From Faeciplasma sp045660445 (lineage in GTDB: Bacteria > Bacillota > Clostridia > Oscillospirales > Ruminococcaceae), in the NCBI GenBank assembly GCA_045660445.1, contig JAZRDR010000010.1, positions 124,001 through 188,000 on the forward strand: 64,000 nt of DNA. The letters are read 5' to 3'. A program made the position numbers and the translations under genes. The notes below the pieces were generated by a model that did not search any database, was not told where the DNA came from, and saw only the letters and a program-made list of their open reading frames with translations. Below are positions 37,351 through 45,291 of the stretch, piece by piece (position 1 is the first letter of the stretch; each line of letters starts with the position of its first letter).

Positions 37351-37620
37351 TAAATAAAATCCTCTGACAAAATCTTGCCAGAGGACGATTAATTACAAAC
37401 CGTGGTACCACCTCAGTTTACTGTGCTCATAAACAAATCATAACACAGCCTCGTTCACACTGTAACGGGTGTACCCGCATGCCCCTACTTTAAGTTCAAG
37501 ACACAGGCTCCAGGATGTATTCACCAAAATGCTCACGCTTTTTCACACCAACCAAAAGCTCTCTTAAGTTATTGCATAAAGGCTACTTTTCTTTTCATCG
37601 CCGATGAATGGATTCTATCA
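37351..37620 (-). ncRNA. Tyrosine T-box leader of tyrS
   Basis: This is a tRNA-sensing riboswitch on the minus strand. The T-box sequence GAGGTGGTACCACGG lies at about 37414-37400; its UGGU pairs with the ACCA end of uncharged tRNA(Tyr). Upstream, in a GGTGAATACATCCTGGAGC context, a UAC codon (37519-37517) is the tyrosine specifier. Downstream, CCTCTGGCAA (37384-37375) and TTGTCAGAGG (37370-37361) form the terminator stem followed by ATTTTATTTATTT. Uncharged tRNA(Tyr) would favour the antiterminator and turn tyrS on. Confidence 0.95.
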
Positions 37621-37640
37621 CAGTTTTATAGAATTGTCAA
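37612..37640 (-). promoter_or_regulatory. Sigma-A promoter of tyrS leader
   Basis: Consensus TTGACA (37640-37635) and TAGAAT (37617-37612) are spaced by 17 bp on the minus strand, immediately before the T-box leader. Confidence 0.88.
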
Positions 37641-37650
37641 CCGCTAACAG

Positions 37651-37676
37651 TAAAAAAGCCCCCTTAATGGGAGCTT
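37651..37676 (-). terminator. Terminator of sigG
   Basis: AGCTCCC and GGGGGCT (one GU pair) with loop ATTAA are followed by TTTTTT on the minus strand, directly after the sigG stop and before the tyrS promoter. Confidence 0.88.
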
Positions 37677-37679
37677 GTC

Positions 37680-38453
37680 TTACACATTCGATTTAATCCT
37701 TGTCAACGCATTCTTTTCAAGCCGTGAAACCTGCGCTTGAGATATACCTATCTCGTTTGCAACCTCTACCTGAGTCTTTCCTTGATAGAATCGAAGATAG
37801 AGAATATTCTTTTCTCTGTCAGAAAGCTTGTGTATCGCCTCGCGAATCAGAAGCTCGTCAATCCAACCCTCGTCGCTTGACTTATCGCTTAACTGATCGA
37901 GCATATAAATTGCATCGCCCGAGCTTGAATATACCGGCTCATATATCGACACCGGCTCGTTTATTGATTCCAAAGCCAAAACTACTTCGCATTTTTCAAC
38001 GCCAAGTTCTTTGGCGATATCATCAGCAGTCGGCTCCTTATCAAGCGAGATCATAAGCTTTTCCTTTACCTGCAACGCTTTATATGCAAGATCTTTCGTA
38101 GAACGGCTTACTCTTATTGAGTTATTATCACGAAGATATCGTCGTAACTCACCGCTGATCATCGGTACGGCATAAGTGGAAAATTTAACATCCAAAGACA
38201 AGTCGAAATTGTCAATTGCTTTAATAAGCCCAACTACTCCGACTTGAAAAAGATCATCAGCATTCGCTCCGTTTCTTCCCATAAACTTTTGTATTACACT
38301 TAAGACAAGGCGAAGATTGCATTTTATAAGCTCATCTCTTGATGCTTTGCTGCCTTGCCTTGCCTCTTTTAAAAGTGCCATTTTTTGTGCTTCTGTCAGT
38401 ACCTTTAATGTTGAGGTGTTTACACCGCTTATCTCAACCTTATTATACTGCAT
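37680..38453 (-). CDS. sigG: Forespore sigma factor SigG
   Basis: A 257-residue sigma-70-family factor that directs late forespore transcription. Region 2 has DDLFQVGVVGLIKAIDNFD and FSTYAVPMISGELRRYLRD, and region 4 ends with the helix-turn-helix TQVEVANEIGISQAQVSRLEK. The N-terminus MQYNKVEISGVNTSTLKVL is characteristic of SigG. ATG 38453 has GGAG seven bases upstream and gives the family length; an upstream in-frame start overlapping the promoter is not used. It lies behind sigE, as in Bacillus, with its own sigma-F-like promoter. Confidence 0.96.
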   Translation of the reverse strand: MQYNKVEISGVNTSTLKVLTEAQKMALLKEARQGSKASRDELIKCNLRLVLSVIQKFMGRNGANADDLFQVGVVGLIKAIDNFDLSLDVKFSTYAVPMISGELRRYLRDNNSIRVSRSTKDLAYKALQVKEKLMISLDKEPTADDIAKELGVEKCEVVLALESINEPVSIYEPVYSSSGDAIYMLDQLSDKSSDEGWIDELLIREAIHKLSDREKNILYLRFYQGKTQVEVANEIGISQAQVSRLEKNALTRIKSNV

Positions 38454-38482
38454 TTCAAATCTCCGCAAAATGAATTTGATAT

Positions 38483-38512
38483 CATTATTGCCAATTGAGA
38501 TTTTAGGTATAC
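38483..38512 (-). promoter_or_regulatory. Sigma-F/sigma-G-type promoter of sigG
   Basis: On the minus strand GTATA (38512-38508) and GGCAATAATG (38492-38483) are spaced by 15 bp. The second element fits the sigma-F -10 consensus GGNNANAHTR at every position and the first fits GYATA. In B. subtilis sigG is known to be switched on by sigma-F, so this is where such a promoter is expected. Confidence 0.65.
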
Positions 38513-38537
38513 AAAAGTTATTTGGCACTTATTGGCG

Positions 38538-39242
38538 TTAACAGATCGCTTCTAAATCCTTCCTTAATTGCTTAAGAATACGCTTTTCCAATCGTGAAAT
38601 ATATGATTGCGATATTCCCACGATGTCAGCAACTTCTTTCTGAGTCATCTCTTTCCCACCTAAAAGTCCAAATCGCATCTGCATTATAAATCGCTCTCGG
38701 TCATCAAGAGCGTTCACAGCCTCGATCAAAAGCTCTTTTTCAGTCTCACTCTCAATGTGCTGACCGACCTCGTCATCAGTTCCTATAATGTCAGAAAGCA
38801 AAAGCTCGTTCCCGTCCCAGTCAACATTCAGCGGTTCATCGATTGATATCTCATTTCGCTGTGAAGAAGTTTTTCTAAGATACATTAAAATCTCGTTTTC
38901 AATGCACCTTGAAGCATACGTTGCAAGCTTGATATTCTTTTTCGGATCAAAAGTATTAACAGCTTTAATCAAGCCTATTGTTCCAATAGAAACAAGATCC
39001 TCTATGCCGATTCCTGTAGATTCAAACTTTTTCGATATGTACACAACGAGTCTGAGATTATGAGTAATCAGTCTTTCCTTTGCAAATCGCGGATCGATCT
39101 CAAGCATTTCAAAAACTCTTTGCTCTTCTTCTGGCCTTAAGGGAGGCGGCAAAGTTTCGTGTCCATTAATATAATCTATGCTATTTCGTCTGTTAAGCAG
39201 CTTTTTAAGCCATAAAATAATTCGTATCAGAATTTGCTTCAT
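38538..39242 (-). CDS. sigE: Mother-cell sigma factor pro-SigE
   Basis: A 234-residue early mother-cell sigma factor made as an inactive precursor. The N-terminal basic, amphipathic pro-sequence (MKQILIRIILWLKKLLNRR) is the part removed by SpoIIGA. Region 2 carries EDLVSIGTIGLIKAVNTFD and YASRCIENEILMYLRK, and region 4 ends in VADIVGISQSYISRLEK. ATG 39242 has GAGG six bases upstream and lies just inside the end of spoIIGA, so the protease and its substrate are co-translated. Confidence 0.97.
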   Translation of the reverse strand: MKQILIRIILWLKKLLNRRNSIDYINGHETLPPPLRPEEEQRVFEMLEIDPRFAKERLITHNLRLVVYISKKFESTGIGIEDLVSIGTIGLIKAVNTFDPKKNIKLATYASRCIENEILMYLRKTSSQRNEISIDEPLNVDWDGNELLLSDIIGTDDEVGQHIESETEKELLIEAVNALDDRERFIMQMRFGLLGGKEMTQKEVADIVGISQSYISRLEKRILKQLRKDLEAIC

Positions 39243-39250
39243 ATTATACC

Positions 39251-40057
39251 TCAATTCAAAATTTTAGGATTAAAAATCGCTCTTCGTCCATTACCGTCAG
39301 CTTCAATTCCGGCAACAAGAGCGTTAACATGCTGTCTATGATTCGATTCATCAATTATGTATATGCTGTCAGGCTTGATGGCATATAAAATCCCCTCACC
39401 AGAAATCGTGTTATATGGTATCGGGATCGGAAAATAACTCAAATCGTCACTGTAAAGCTTTGTAGCTGTACAGATGACAACCGGTTTACCGGTAAAAATA
39501 TCTGTTGCAGTATTACCGGTATCAGCAACTGCAGAAAACATATACATATTATCTTTGAGTGTAAATTCGACCTTATACGAATGGTCTTTATCACACACTT
39601 TGTCATATATCCTTGAAATTGCTGTTATGACGATATATACAGCAACCGTTGTTAACATTAGATGAACAAATGATATGTCAAAATATACTGTTCCATTTTT
39701 AATAAAAAGTACATCCTCTCCGACAAATCTGTTTACAAAATGTACAGCACCGCCGATAAGCAAGTTTATACCAAGATAGATAGAGCCTATAGCTATATAT
39801 TTTTTTATTGAATGCTTGTAAAAAGCGATAAATACTATGGCGACCAGCGAAAACAACTTCACAACGAAAAACAAATTTGTGTGTAAAGTTTTTTCACTTG
39901 TCAGTAATATCAACAGCGAAGATGCTCCGCCAAGCAGCGATGAAATCGTTTTAAGCTTTGCAGATATATACGTATGCGTAAGTACGGCTGTCAAGCTTAA
40001 TGTAAGCCAGCATATGTAGCAATTGATAACTATTAAAACATCTATATAAATATCCAA
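39251..40057 (-). CDS. spoIIGA: Sigma-E processing peptidase SpoIIGA
   Basis: A membrane-embedded aspartic protease that activates pro-SigE after engulfment signals. About five N-terminal membrane segments are followed by a cytoplasmic protease domain with the active-site motif ADTGNTATDIFTGKPVVI. The start is uncertain. TTG 40057 gives the family-like N-terminus (M)DIYIDVLIVIN with GGTGAT upstream, 268 residues; a GTG at 40066 adds three, and a TTG at 40153 would lie before the likely promoter. The stop falls nine bases before the sigE ATG. A perfect palindrome covers the transcription and translation start. Confidence 0.9.
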   Translation of the reverse strand: MDIYIDVLIVINCYICWLTLSLTAVLTHTYISAKLKTISSLLGGASSLLILLTSEKTLHTNLFFVVKLFSLVAIVFIAFYKHSIKKYIAIGSIYLGINLLIGGAVHFVNRFVGEDVLFIKNGTVYFDISFVHLMLTTVAVYIVITAISRIYDKVCDKDHSYKVEFTLKDNMYMFSAVADTGNTATDIFTGKPVVICTATKLYSDDLSYFPIPIPYNTISGEGILYAIKPDSIYIIDESNHRQHVNALVAGIEADGNGRRAIFNPKILN

Positions 40058-40060
40058 GAA

Positions 40061-40090
40061 AATCACCGTGATAATAATATCACGGTGATT
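40061..40090. promoter_or_regulatory. Perfect 30-bp palindrome at spoIIGA start
   Basis: Arms AATCACCGTGATA and TATCACGGTGATT are perfect 13-bp complements around a four-base centre. The upstream arm overlaps the -10 element and probable transcription start; the downstream arm contains GGTGAT, the probable ribosome site. It could be an operator or, as RNA, mask the ribosome site. Confidence 0.75.
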
Positions 40091-40116
40091 ATAAAAATAT
40101 AGTCGATTTAATACAA
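40088..40116 (-). promoter_or_regulatory. Promoter of spoIIGA-sigE
   Basis: TTGTAT (40116-40111) and consensus TATAAT (40093-40088) are spaced by 17 bp on the minus strand. In Bacillus this operon is sigma-A dependent and Spo0A-activated; an ATCGAC within the spacer resembles part of a 0A box (TTCGACA) but is not a convincing one. Confidence 0.65.
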
Positions 40117-40160
40117 TATACCCATAAAAGCTGACGATCAAGAATAAAAACAATTCGTAT

Positions 40161-40194
40161 AGAACAAAAATGACTGCCCATAAGAGCAGTCATT
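40161..40194 (-). terminator. Terminator of the M18 aminopeptidase operon
   Basis: AATGACTGCTC and GGGCAGTCATT (11 bp with one GU pair, loop TTAT) are followed by TTTGTTCT on the minus strand, ten bases past the aminopeptidase stop. It separates this operon from spoIIGA. Confidence 0.9.
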
Positions 40195-40203
40195 TTACTG
40201 ATA

Positions 40204-41616
40204 TTACTTTACATCAAAGAAAGCCTTAAAGCCCTTATACGCCATATAAACGTCGTGCTTAGCGGTAAGTTCGAAGGGAGCGTGCATGCACAAAACGGGT
40301 ACGCCGATGTCAACAACGTCGATATCAAGATTTGCAACGTATGCTGCAACGGTTCCGCCGCCGCCAAGGTCAACTCTGCCAAGCTCGGAAGTCTGCCATA
40401 CAACGCCATTAGAGTCGAAAAGGTTTCTGACTTCACCGACAAATTCAGCACTTGCATCCGAAGAACCGCTCTTGCCGCGAGAACCGGTGTACTTGCACAT
40501 GCCAACACCATAGTTTAAGTAAGCGGAGTTTCTGGGCTCGCAAACTTCAGGGAAAGTAGGATCCATGCCAACACAAACGTCAGCCGAAAGGCACTTGGAA
40601 TGAGTTAAAACTGCAGGCAAGGAAACACCCTCAGTTTCAGCAATATGGAAGATGAAGTGCTTTAAGTATGCGCTCTGCAAGCCGGTGTTACCCATGCTTC
40701 CGATCTCTTCCTTGTCAGCAAGAACTGTAATAGCAGTTGTCTTGGGAGCTTCACATTCCAAAATAGCTTCAAGAGCTGTGTATGCACAAACTCTGTCATC
40801 CTGACCATATGCACCGATGATACCTCTGTCAAGACCTACGTCTCTTGCGTTGAATGTGGGAACAACTTCAAGTTCAGCAGAAATGAAGTCATCTTCAACG
40901 ATTCCATACTTATCATAAAGGATAGACAATACATTAAGCTTGACCTTTTCAGAAACCTCATCATCATTGAAAGGACGGGAACCGATGAGAACATTAAGCT
41001 CTTCACCTCTGATACCGTCAGCCAGAGAACGCTTAGACTGTTCCTGAGCCAAGTGAGGCAAAAGATCTGTCACGCAGAAAACAGGATCGGATTCATCGTC
41101 ACCGATGTTAACTTCAACGCTTGTACCGTCAGCTTTGCAAACAACGCCGTGCAAGGACAAAGGAATTGTCACCCACTGATACTTTCTGATGCCACCATAG
41201 TAATGAGTTTTAAGCAAGCAAAGCTCCTGCGATTCATAAACAGGGTGCTGCTTAAGGTCAAGTCTGGGAGAGTCTATATGAGCAGCAGCAATTCTTACGC
41301 CATTCTCCAAAGAATCAGTACCGAAAACGCAAAGGATCAAAGACTTATTGCGGTTTATGTAATATACCTTATCACCTGCATTATATTTCTTCTTGTAATC
41401 ATAAGGAACAAAGCCCTTAGCTTCGGCAAGCTCAACTGCGGCAGTTACAGCTTCTCTTTCAGTTTTCGCATTGTCAAGATAGTTCATATATCTTGCACAG
41501 AACGCATCAACCTCTTTGATCTGCTCACAATCTAACTTGAGCATACCGTTTTTCTTTGTAGAGAAGAGCTTTTCCTGCAAAGCCTTACCTGCAGATTTTT
41601 CTTTTTCGTTTGACAT
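40204..41616 (-). CDS. M18 family zinc aminopeptidase
   Basis: A 470-residue tetrahedral aminopeptidase of the M18 family, removing N-terminal, often acidic, residues from peptides in the cytoplasm. Metal and catalytic segments are AAHIDSPRLDLK, GQDDRVCAYTAL, KEEIGSMGNTG and the late His in LCMHAPFELT. AAAGGATG precedes the ATG. It ends the DUF951-prfA-sua5-coaE-slt run at a strong terminator. Confidence 0.95.
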   Translation of the reverse strand: MSNEKEKSAGKALQEKLFSTKKNGMLKLDCEQIKEVDAFCARYMNYLDNAKTEREAVTAAVELAEAKGFVPYDYKKKYNAGDKVYYINRNKSLILCVFGTDSLENGVRIAAAHIDSPRLDLKQHPVYESQELCLLKTHYYGGIRKYQWVTIPLSLHGVVCKADGTSVEVNIGDDESDPVFCVTDLLPHLAQEQSKRSLADGIRGEELNVLIGSRPFNDDEVSEKVKLNVLSILYDKYGIVEDDFISAELEVVPTFNARDVGLDRGIIGAYGQDDRVCAYTALEAILECEAPKTTAITVLADKEEIGSMGNTGLQSAYLKHFIFHIAETEGVSLPAVLTHSKCLSADVCVGMDPTFPEVCEPRNSAYLNYGVGMCKYTGSRGKSGSSDASAEFVGEVRNLFDSNGVVWQTSELGRVDLGGGGTVAAYVANLDIDVVDIGVPVLCMHAPFELTAKHDVYMAYKGFKAFFDVK

Positions 41617-41641
41617 TTATATCATCCTTTCATATAAATTA

Positions 41642-42199
41642 CTATATAATTTCCGCATACTTTTCATAAGCACGCAAAATTTTCTTAACGTAATACTGAG
41701 TTTTCGAGCCTTCGATTTTGTCTACGTCTACGTTTTCGGGGTCAATGATCCCCTGCTCTATCCATTCATCGACTGTTGTCATTCCCGAGTGATAGGCTGC
41801 AGCCGCAAGCTCAACACTTCCATACTTCTCATATAAATAATCAAGCATATAACATCCAAATCGAATGCTGTATTCCGGAGTATACATATCCTCGAAAATC
41901 AAGTCATCGGCACCAAGCTTTTTCTTAACCCAATCAAATGAATCATCAATGATCTGCATAAGCCCGATTGCACCGGCATCTGACGAAGCTGATGCATCGA
42001 AATTCGATTCAACTTTAATCACAGCATATACAAAAGCCTTATCAACATCAAACTCTGCGCTATATCTGTTAACCTCTTCGGTATATTTCAAGGGAAAGCT
42101 GTTATTTTTAACACTGTAAGGCAGATAACCAAAAAGTATCAAAACGGCAGCTAAGACAAGAAAAAGAACGCCAAAAAAGCTAAATATTTTTTTAAGCAT
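41642..42199 (-). CDS. SLT-type lytic transglycosylase
   Basis: A 185-residue membrane-anchored murein hydrolase. One N-terminal membrane segment (FFGVLFLVLAAVLILFGYL) precedes an SLT domain with the catalytic Glu in VIKVESNFD, then GAIGLMQI and AAAYHSGMTTV. Members near coaE are common in Clostridia. It overlaps coaE by 8 bp (ATGCTTAA). Cleaves peptidoglycan glycan strands outside the membrane. Confidence 0.92.
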   Translation of the reverse strand: MLKKIFSFFGVLFLVLAAVLILFGYLPYSVKNNSFPLKYTEEVNRYSAEFDVDKAFVYAVIKVESNFDASASSDAGAIGLMQIIDDSFDWVKKKLGADDLIFEDMYTPEYSIRFGCYMLDYLYEKYGSVELAAAAYHSGMTTVDEWIEQGIIDPENVDVDKIEGSKTQYYVKKILRAYEKYAEII

Positions 42200-42806
42200 C
42201 AGTTCTCTCCTTTATAGAGGCTATAACTTTTTGCACTTTATCCTCAAGCTCCTCGGCAGTCGAATCATTTGAAATTAGGTAATCCGATCTTAAAGCGAAA
42301 AAGCTTTCTGCATTTTGAGAAGACAAACGTGAGCGCACCATTTCATAAGGTATACCGTCACGCTTCAAAATTCTTTCTATCTTAATATCCAAAGGCGCTG
42401 TGACACTTACTATCAGATGGCAAATGCTATCAAGTCCGCTTTCAAAAAGCGTGGGAGCGTCGAGCAGAATAAGCTTTTCTCCATAAGATTTATAGTATTT
42501 AACAAGATTAAATACTTCACAAGTTATGTAGGGAAAAATAAGCGAAGTATATTTGTCAAGAGCTTCCTTATCATTAAAAACAATACCTGCAAGCTTTTTT
42601 CTGTCTAATCCATTATCTGTGACACAATCAGGATAAATCTCGTGAACCTCGAACAAAAAGTCTTTTCTTAACGAAACTTTTCTTGAAATATCATCAGCGT
42701 CAATAACACAAAAGCCGTTTTGAGCAAAAAGCTTTGAAACAGTAGTTTTTCCTGCACCGCTTTGACCTGTAAGGCCGATAATACTGATATTTTCAAAAGT
42801 ATTCAT
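42192..42806 (-). CDS. coaE: Dephospho-CoA kinase
   Basis: A 204-residue kinase for the last step of coenzyme A synthesis. The P-loop is GLTGQSGAGKTTVS, then DADDISRKV and the lid region RILKRDGIPYEMVRSRLSSQ. It lies between sua5-type and lytic transglycosylase genes. No anomalies. Confidence 0.95.
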   Translation of the reverse strand: MNTFENISIIGLTGQSGAGKTTVSKLFAQNGFCVIDADDISRKVSLRKDFLFEVHEIYPDCVTDNGLDRKKLAGIVFNDKEALDKYTSLIFPYITCEVFNLVKYYKSYGEKLILLDAPTLFESGLDSICHLIVSVTAPLDIKIERILKRDGIPYEMVRSRLSSQNAESFFALRSDYLISNDSTAEELEDKVQKVIASIKERTDA

Positions 42807-42826
42807 ATTAACCGCCTCTCAAGCTG

Positions 42827-43837
42827 TTATAGTTTAATAAGATTAAATCCTGCCGAGCGAAGAATTCGGTTATAAACAGCTAAGCCAACGCCTTCTTTTG
42901 AAGGGCATCGTGCATATACAGTTTTGGCGCCCATTTCATCAAATTCTCTCAACCGTTCGAACAAATAGTGAGCTTGCTCTTCGGAAGTGATGCCATAAGC
43001 CAGATACTTAACGCCCTCTATAGCCTCAGACTCGTCAAATAAAAGACAGAACGTGTCATCATTTTTATTCTCTGAGACATAACGCTTAAAAGCATCAACA
43101 TCGCTTTCAACCAAAATGATCTCAGCATTCGGAGAATAGTGCTTGTATTTCATTCCAGGCGACTTAACAACAGCATTTACATCAAGCTGAGCCAAAACAC
43201 CCTTATCTATATAAACATTGTCTGTAACTGTCAACAAATCTTCAGCCGAAATCTTTCCGGGACGGAGAATTCTGATTCCATCACCCTCGAACGATATTAC
43301 AGTTGATTCTACGCCTACATCAGACTCGCCACCGTCTATAATTGCAGGAATACGTCCACGCATATCCTCATAAACGCGCGCACAATTTGTTGGGCTTGGA
43401 CTTCCAGATAGATTAGCAGACGGTGCGGCCAAAGCCTTTTTAGAAGCATTTATGAGCGCCAGAGCAACAGGATGCGCGGGATATCTGATCCCAACAGTAT
43501 CGAGTCCTCCGCTTGTGACTGCAGGTATCCTATCCGACTTTGGCATTATCATTGTAAGCGGGCCGGGCCAGAATTTTTCTGCAAGCTTATGAGCAAGCTC
43601 GGGCACTTCTGATGCTATATCATAAACCATGTTAAAATCAGAAATGTGAACGATCAACGGGTTGTCAGCGGGTCTGCCTTTTGCGGCAAATATCTTTCTG
43701 ACAGCTTCTTCGTTTGTGGCATCTGCCGCCAAACCATATACAGTCTCAGTAGGGATTCCGACAACTTCGCCGCTATTTATAAGGTCTGCAGCAAACGAAA
43801 TGTCATCCTGTGACGTACCAAGTATTACTGTATTCAT
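42827..43837 (-). CDS. L-threonylcarbamoyladenylate synthase (Sua5/TsaC)
   Basis: A 336-residue Sua5-type enzyme making threonylcarbamoyl-AMP for the t6A37 modification of ANN-reading tRNAs. It has the YrdC domain (PTETVYGLAADATNEEAVRKIF, RPADNPLIVHI, APSANLSGSPSPT) plus the extra C-terminal Sua5 domain, connected by the SPGMKYKHYSP linker. Its ATG overlaps the prfA stop by 4 bp; prfA-sua5 is a classic pair. Confidence 0.95.
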   Translation of the reverse strand: MNTVILGTSQDDISFAADLINSGEVVGIPTETVYGLAADATNEEAVRKIFAAKGRPADNPLIVHISDFNMVYDIASEVPELAHKLAEKFWPGPLTMIMPKSDRIPAVTSGGLDTVGIRYPAHPVALALINASKKALAAPSANLSGSPSPTNCARVYEDMRGRIPAIIDGGESDVGVESTVISFEGDGIRILRPGKISAEDLLTVTDNVYIDKGVLAQLDVNAVVKSPGMKYKHYSPNAEIILVESDVDAFKRYVSENKNDDTFCLLFDESEAIEGVKYLAYGITSEEQAHYLFERLREFDEMGAKTVYARCPSKEGVGLAVYNRILRSAGFNLIKL

Positions 43838-44910
43838 ACTGCACTTTCCTGCGCCGCAAGCTTTGCTGCCTGATCGGCAGTTGCAAGAGCATCAATTACT
43901 TCATCGATATTTCCGTTTAAGATGCTGTCAAGCTTATAAAGTGTTAAACCTATTCTATGGTCACTTACTCTTCCTTCGGGGAAATTATATGTTCTGATTC
44001 TTTCAGAACGGTCACCTGTTCCGATCTGTGAACGTCTTTCGCTTGCATAGGCCTTATCCTGCTCTGCTTGCTTCATATCCAAGAGGCGTGAACACAAAAC
44101 CTTCATTGCGCGCTCACGGTTTTTCTGCTGACTGCGTTCATCCTGACATTCAACAACAACACCCGTTGGTAAGTGTGTGATTCTTACTGCAGATTCAGTT
44201 TTGTTAATGTGCTGACCGCCTGCACCGGAAGCACGGAAAACGTCTATCTTAAGCTCTTTTTCATCAATATTAAGCTCAACTTCTTCAGCCTCTGGCAGAA
44301 CTGCAACAGTTGCAGTCGAGGTTTGGATTCTTCCCTGAGATTCAGTTTCGGGAACACGCTGAACGCGATGAACACCGCTTTCATACTTAAATCTCGAGTA
44401 TGCACCTTCACCCTCAACCGAGAACTGAACCTCTTTAACACCGCCAAGCTCGGTTCTGTTGATATTTAAAACCTCAATCTTCCAGCGTTTCGATTCTCCG
44501 TACATTGTATACATTCTGAAAAGAGAATTAGCAAACAGTGCAGCCTCTTCGCCGCCTGCGCCGCCTCTGATCTCGATGATTACGTTTCTTGAATCGTTAG
44601 GATCCTTGGGTAAAAGCATGATCTTAAGTTCTTCTGAAAGAGTGGCAATATCACTCTTAGCCTGAAGATACTGCTCTTCGATCATCTCTCTGAAGTCTTT
44701 GTCAGTCTCGCCCTGCATAAGCTCCTCCGCTTCGGCAAGAGCCGCTTTTGCGGATGCATATTCCTTATATTTTTCAACCAAAGGAGTTAAAGATGAATAC
44801 TCTTTCATCATATCACGATAAAGCGTGGGATTGTTAACAGTTTCGGGCTGCATCAATCTCTCGCTTATCTCGTTATATTTATCAACAAGTGCTTCTAATT
44901 TATCAAACAT
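43834..44910 (-). CDS. prfA: Peptide chain release factor 1
   Basis: A 358-residue factor releasing peptides at UAA and UAG. The catalytic GGQ is in GAGGQHINKTESAVR, and the codon-recognition PxT-type region lies in the FRASG-to-HLPTG segment. ATG 44910 has AAGGAAAG upstream and gives MFDKLEALVDKYNEIS, the usual N-terminus. No prmC methyltransferase gene is adjacent, which differs from many genomes. Confidence 0.97.
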   Translation of the reverse strand: MFDKLEALVDKYNEISERLMQPETVNNPTLYRDMMKEYSSLTPLVEKYKEYASAKAALAEAEELMQGETDKDFREMIEEQYLQAKSDIATLSEELKIMLLPKDPNDSRNVIIEIRGGAGGEEAALFANSLFRMYTMYGESKRWKIEVLNINRTELGGVKEVQFSVEGEGAYSRFKYESGVHRVQRVPETESQGRIQTSTATVAVLPEAEEVELNIDEKELKIDVFRASGAGGQHINKTESAVRITHLPTGVVVECQDERSQQKNRERAMKVLCSRLLDMKQAEQDKAYASERRSQIGTGDRSERIRTYNFPEGRVSDHRIGLTLYKLDSILNGNIDEVIDALATADQAAKLAAQESAV

Positions 44911-44929
44911 TATTAATCTTTCCTTATCA

Positions 44930-45130
44930 TTAATTATTAGCAGGCTCACGCTCGGTCATATCCACGTTTTTAATGTTCTTTTCAGCTTTGAAACGGCTTA
45001 TCATAAACTCTCTTCCACAGCCTTCACATCGAAGCTTAAAGTCCATTCCCGAACGCAAAACGCGCATTTTGTTGGAGCCGCATGGATGGCTCTTTTTCAT
45101 TATTAAAACATCGCCTTTACATATGTCCAT
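44930..45130 (-). CDS. DUF951 small zinc-ribbon-like protein
   Basis: A 66-residue protein of the DUF951 family: MDICKGDVLIMKKSHPCGSNKMRVLRSG is followed by LRCEGCGREFMISR. The Cys pairs suggest metal binding. Function is unknown. ATG 45130 has GGAGGG upstream; an in-frame TTG overlaps that site and is not used. It is the first gene after the promoter and probably heads the prfA operon. Confidence 0.88.
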   Translation of the reverse strand: MDICKGDVLIMKKSHPCGSNKMRVLRSGMDFKLRCEGCGREFMISRFKAEKNIKNVDMTEREPANN

Positions 45131-45166
45131 AATGCCCTCCAAGCAAATTTAATTACAATTACTTGT

Positions 45167-45195
45167 ATTATATCATACCTTTCAGTTAAAGGCAA
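45167..45195 (-). promoter_or_regulatory. Extended -10 promoter for DUF951-prfA operon
   Basis: TTGCCT (45195-45190) and TATAAT (45172-45167) are spaced by 17 bp on the minus strand, with a TG one base before the -10 (TGATATAAT). Confidence 0.75.
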
Positions 45196-45209
45196 CAAGT
45201 TTAAATCAT

Positions 45210-45237
45210 TTGACGTAAATTTTCATAAGCATATATG
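45210..45237 (+). promoter_or_regulatory. Possible promoter for S1-repeat gene
   Basis: TTGACG (45210-45215) and TATATG (45232-45237) are spaced by 16 bp on the plus strand, giving a leader of about 48 bases. The -10 is imperfect. Confidence 0.45.
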
Positions 45238-45291
45238 ACTGCAACAAATCATAATATTTACAAACAGTCAAACGAAAGGACCGAAAGATCA

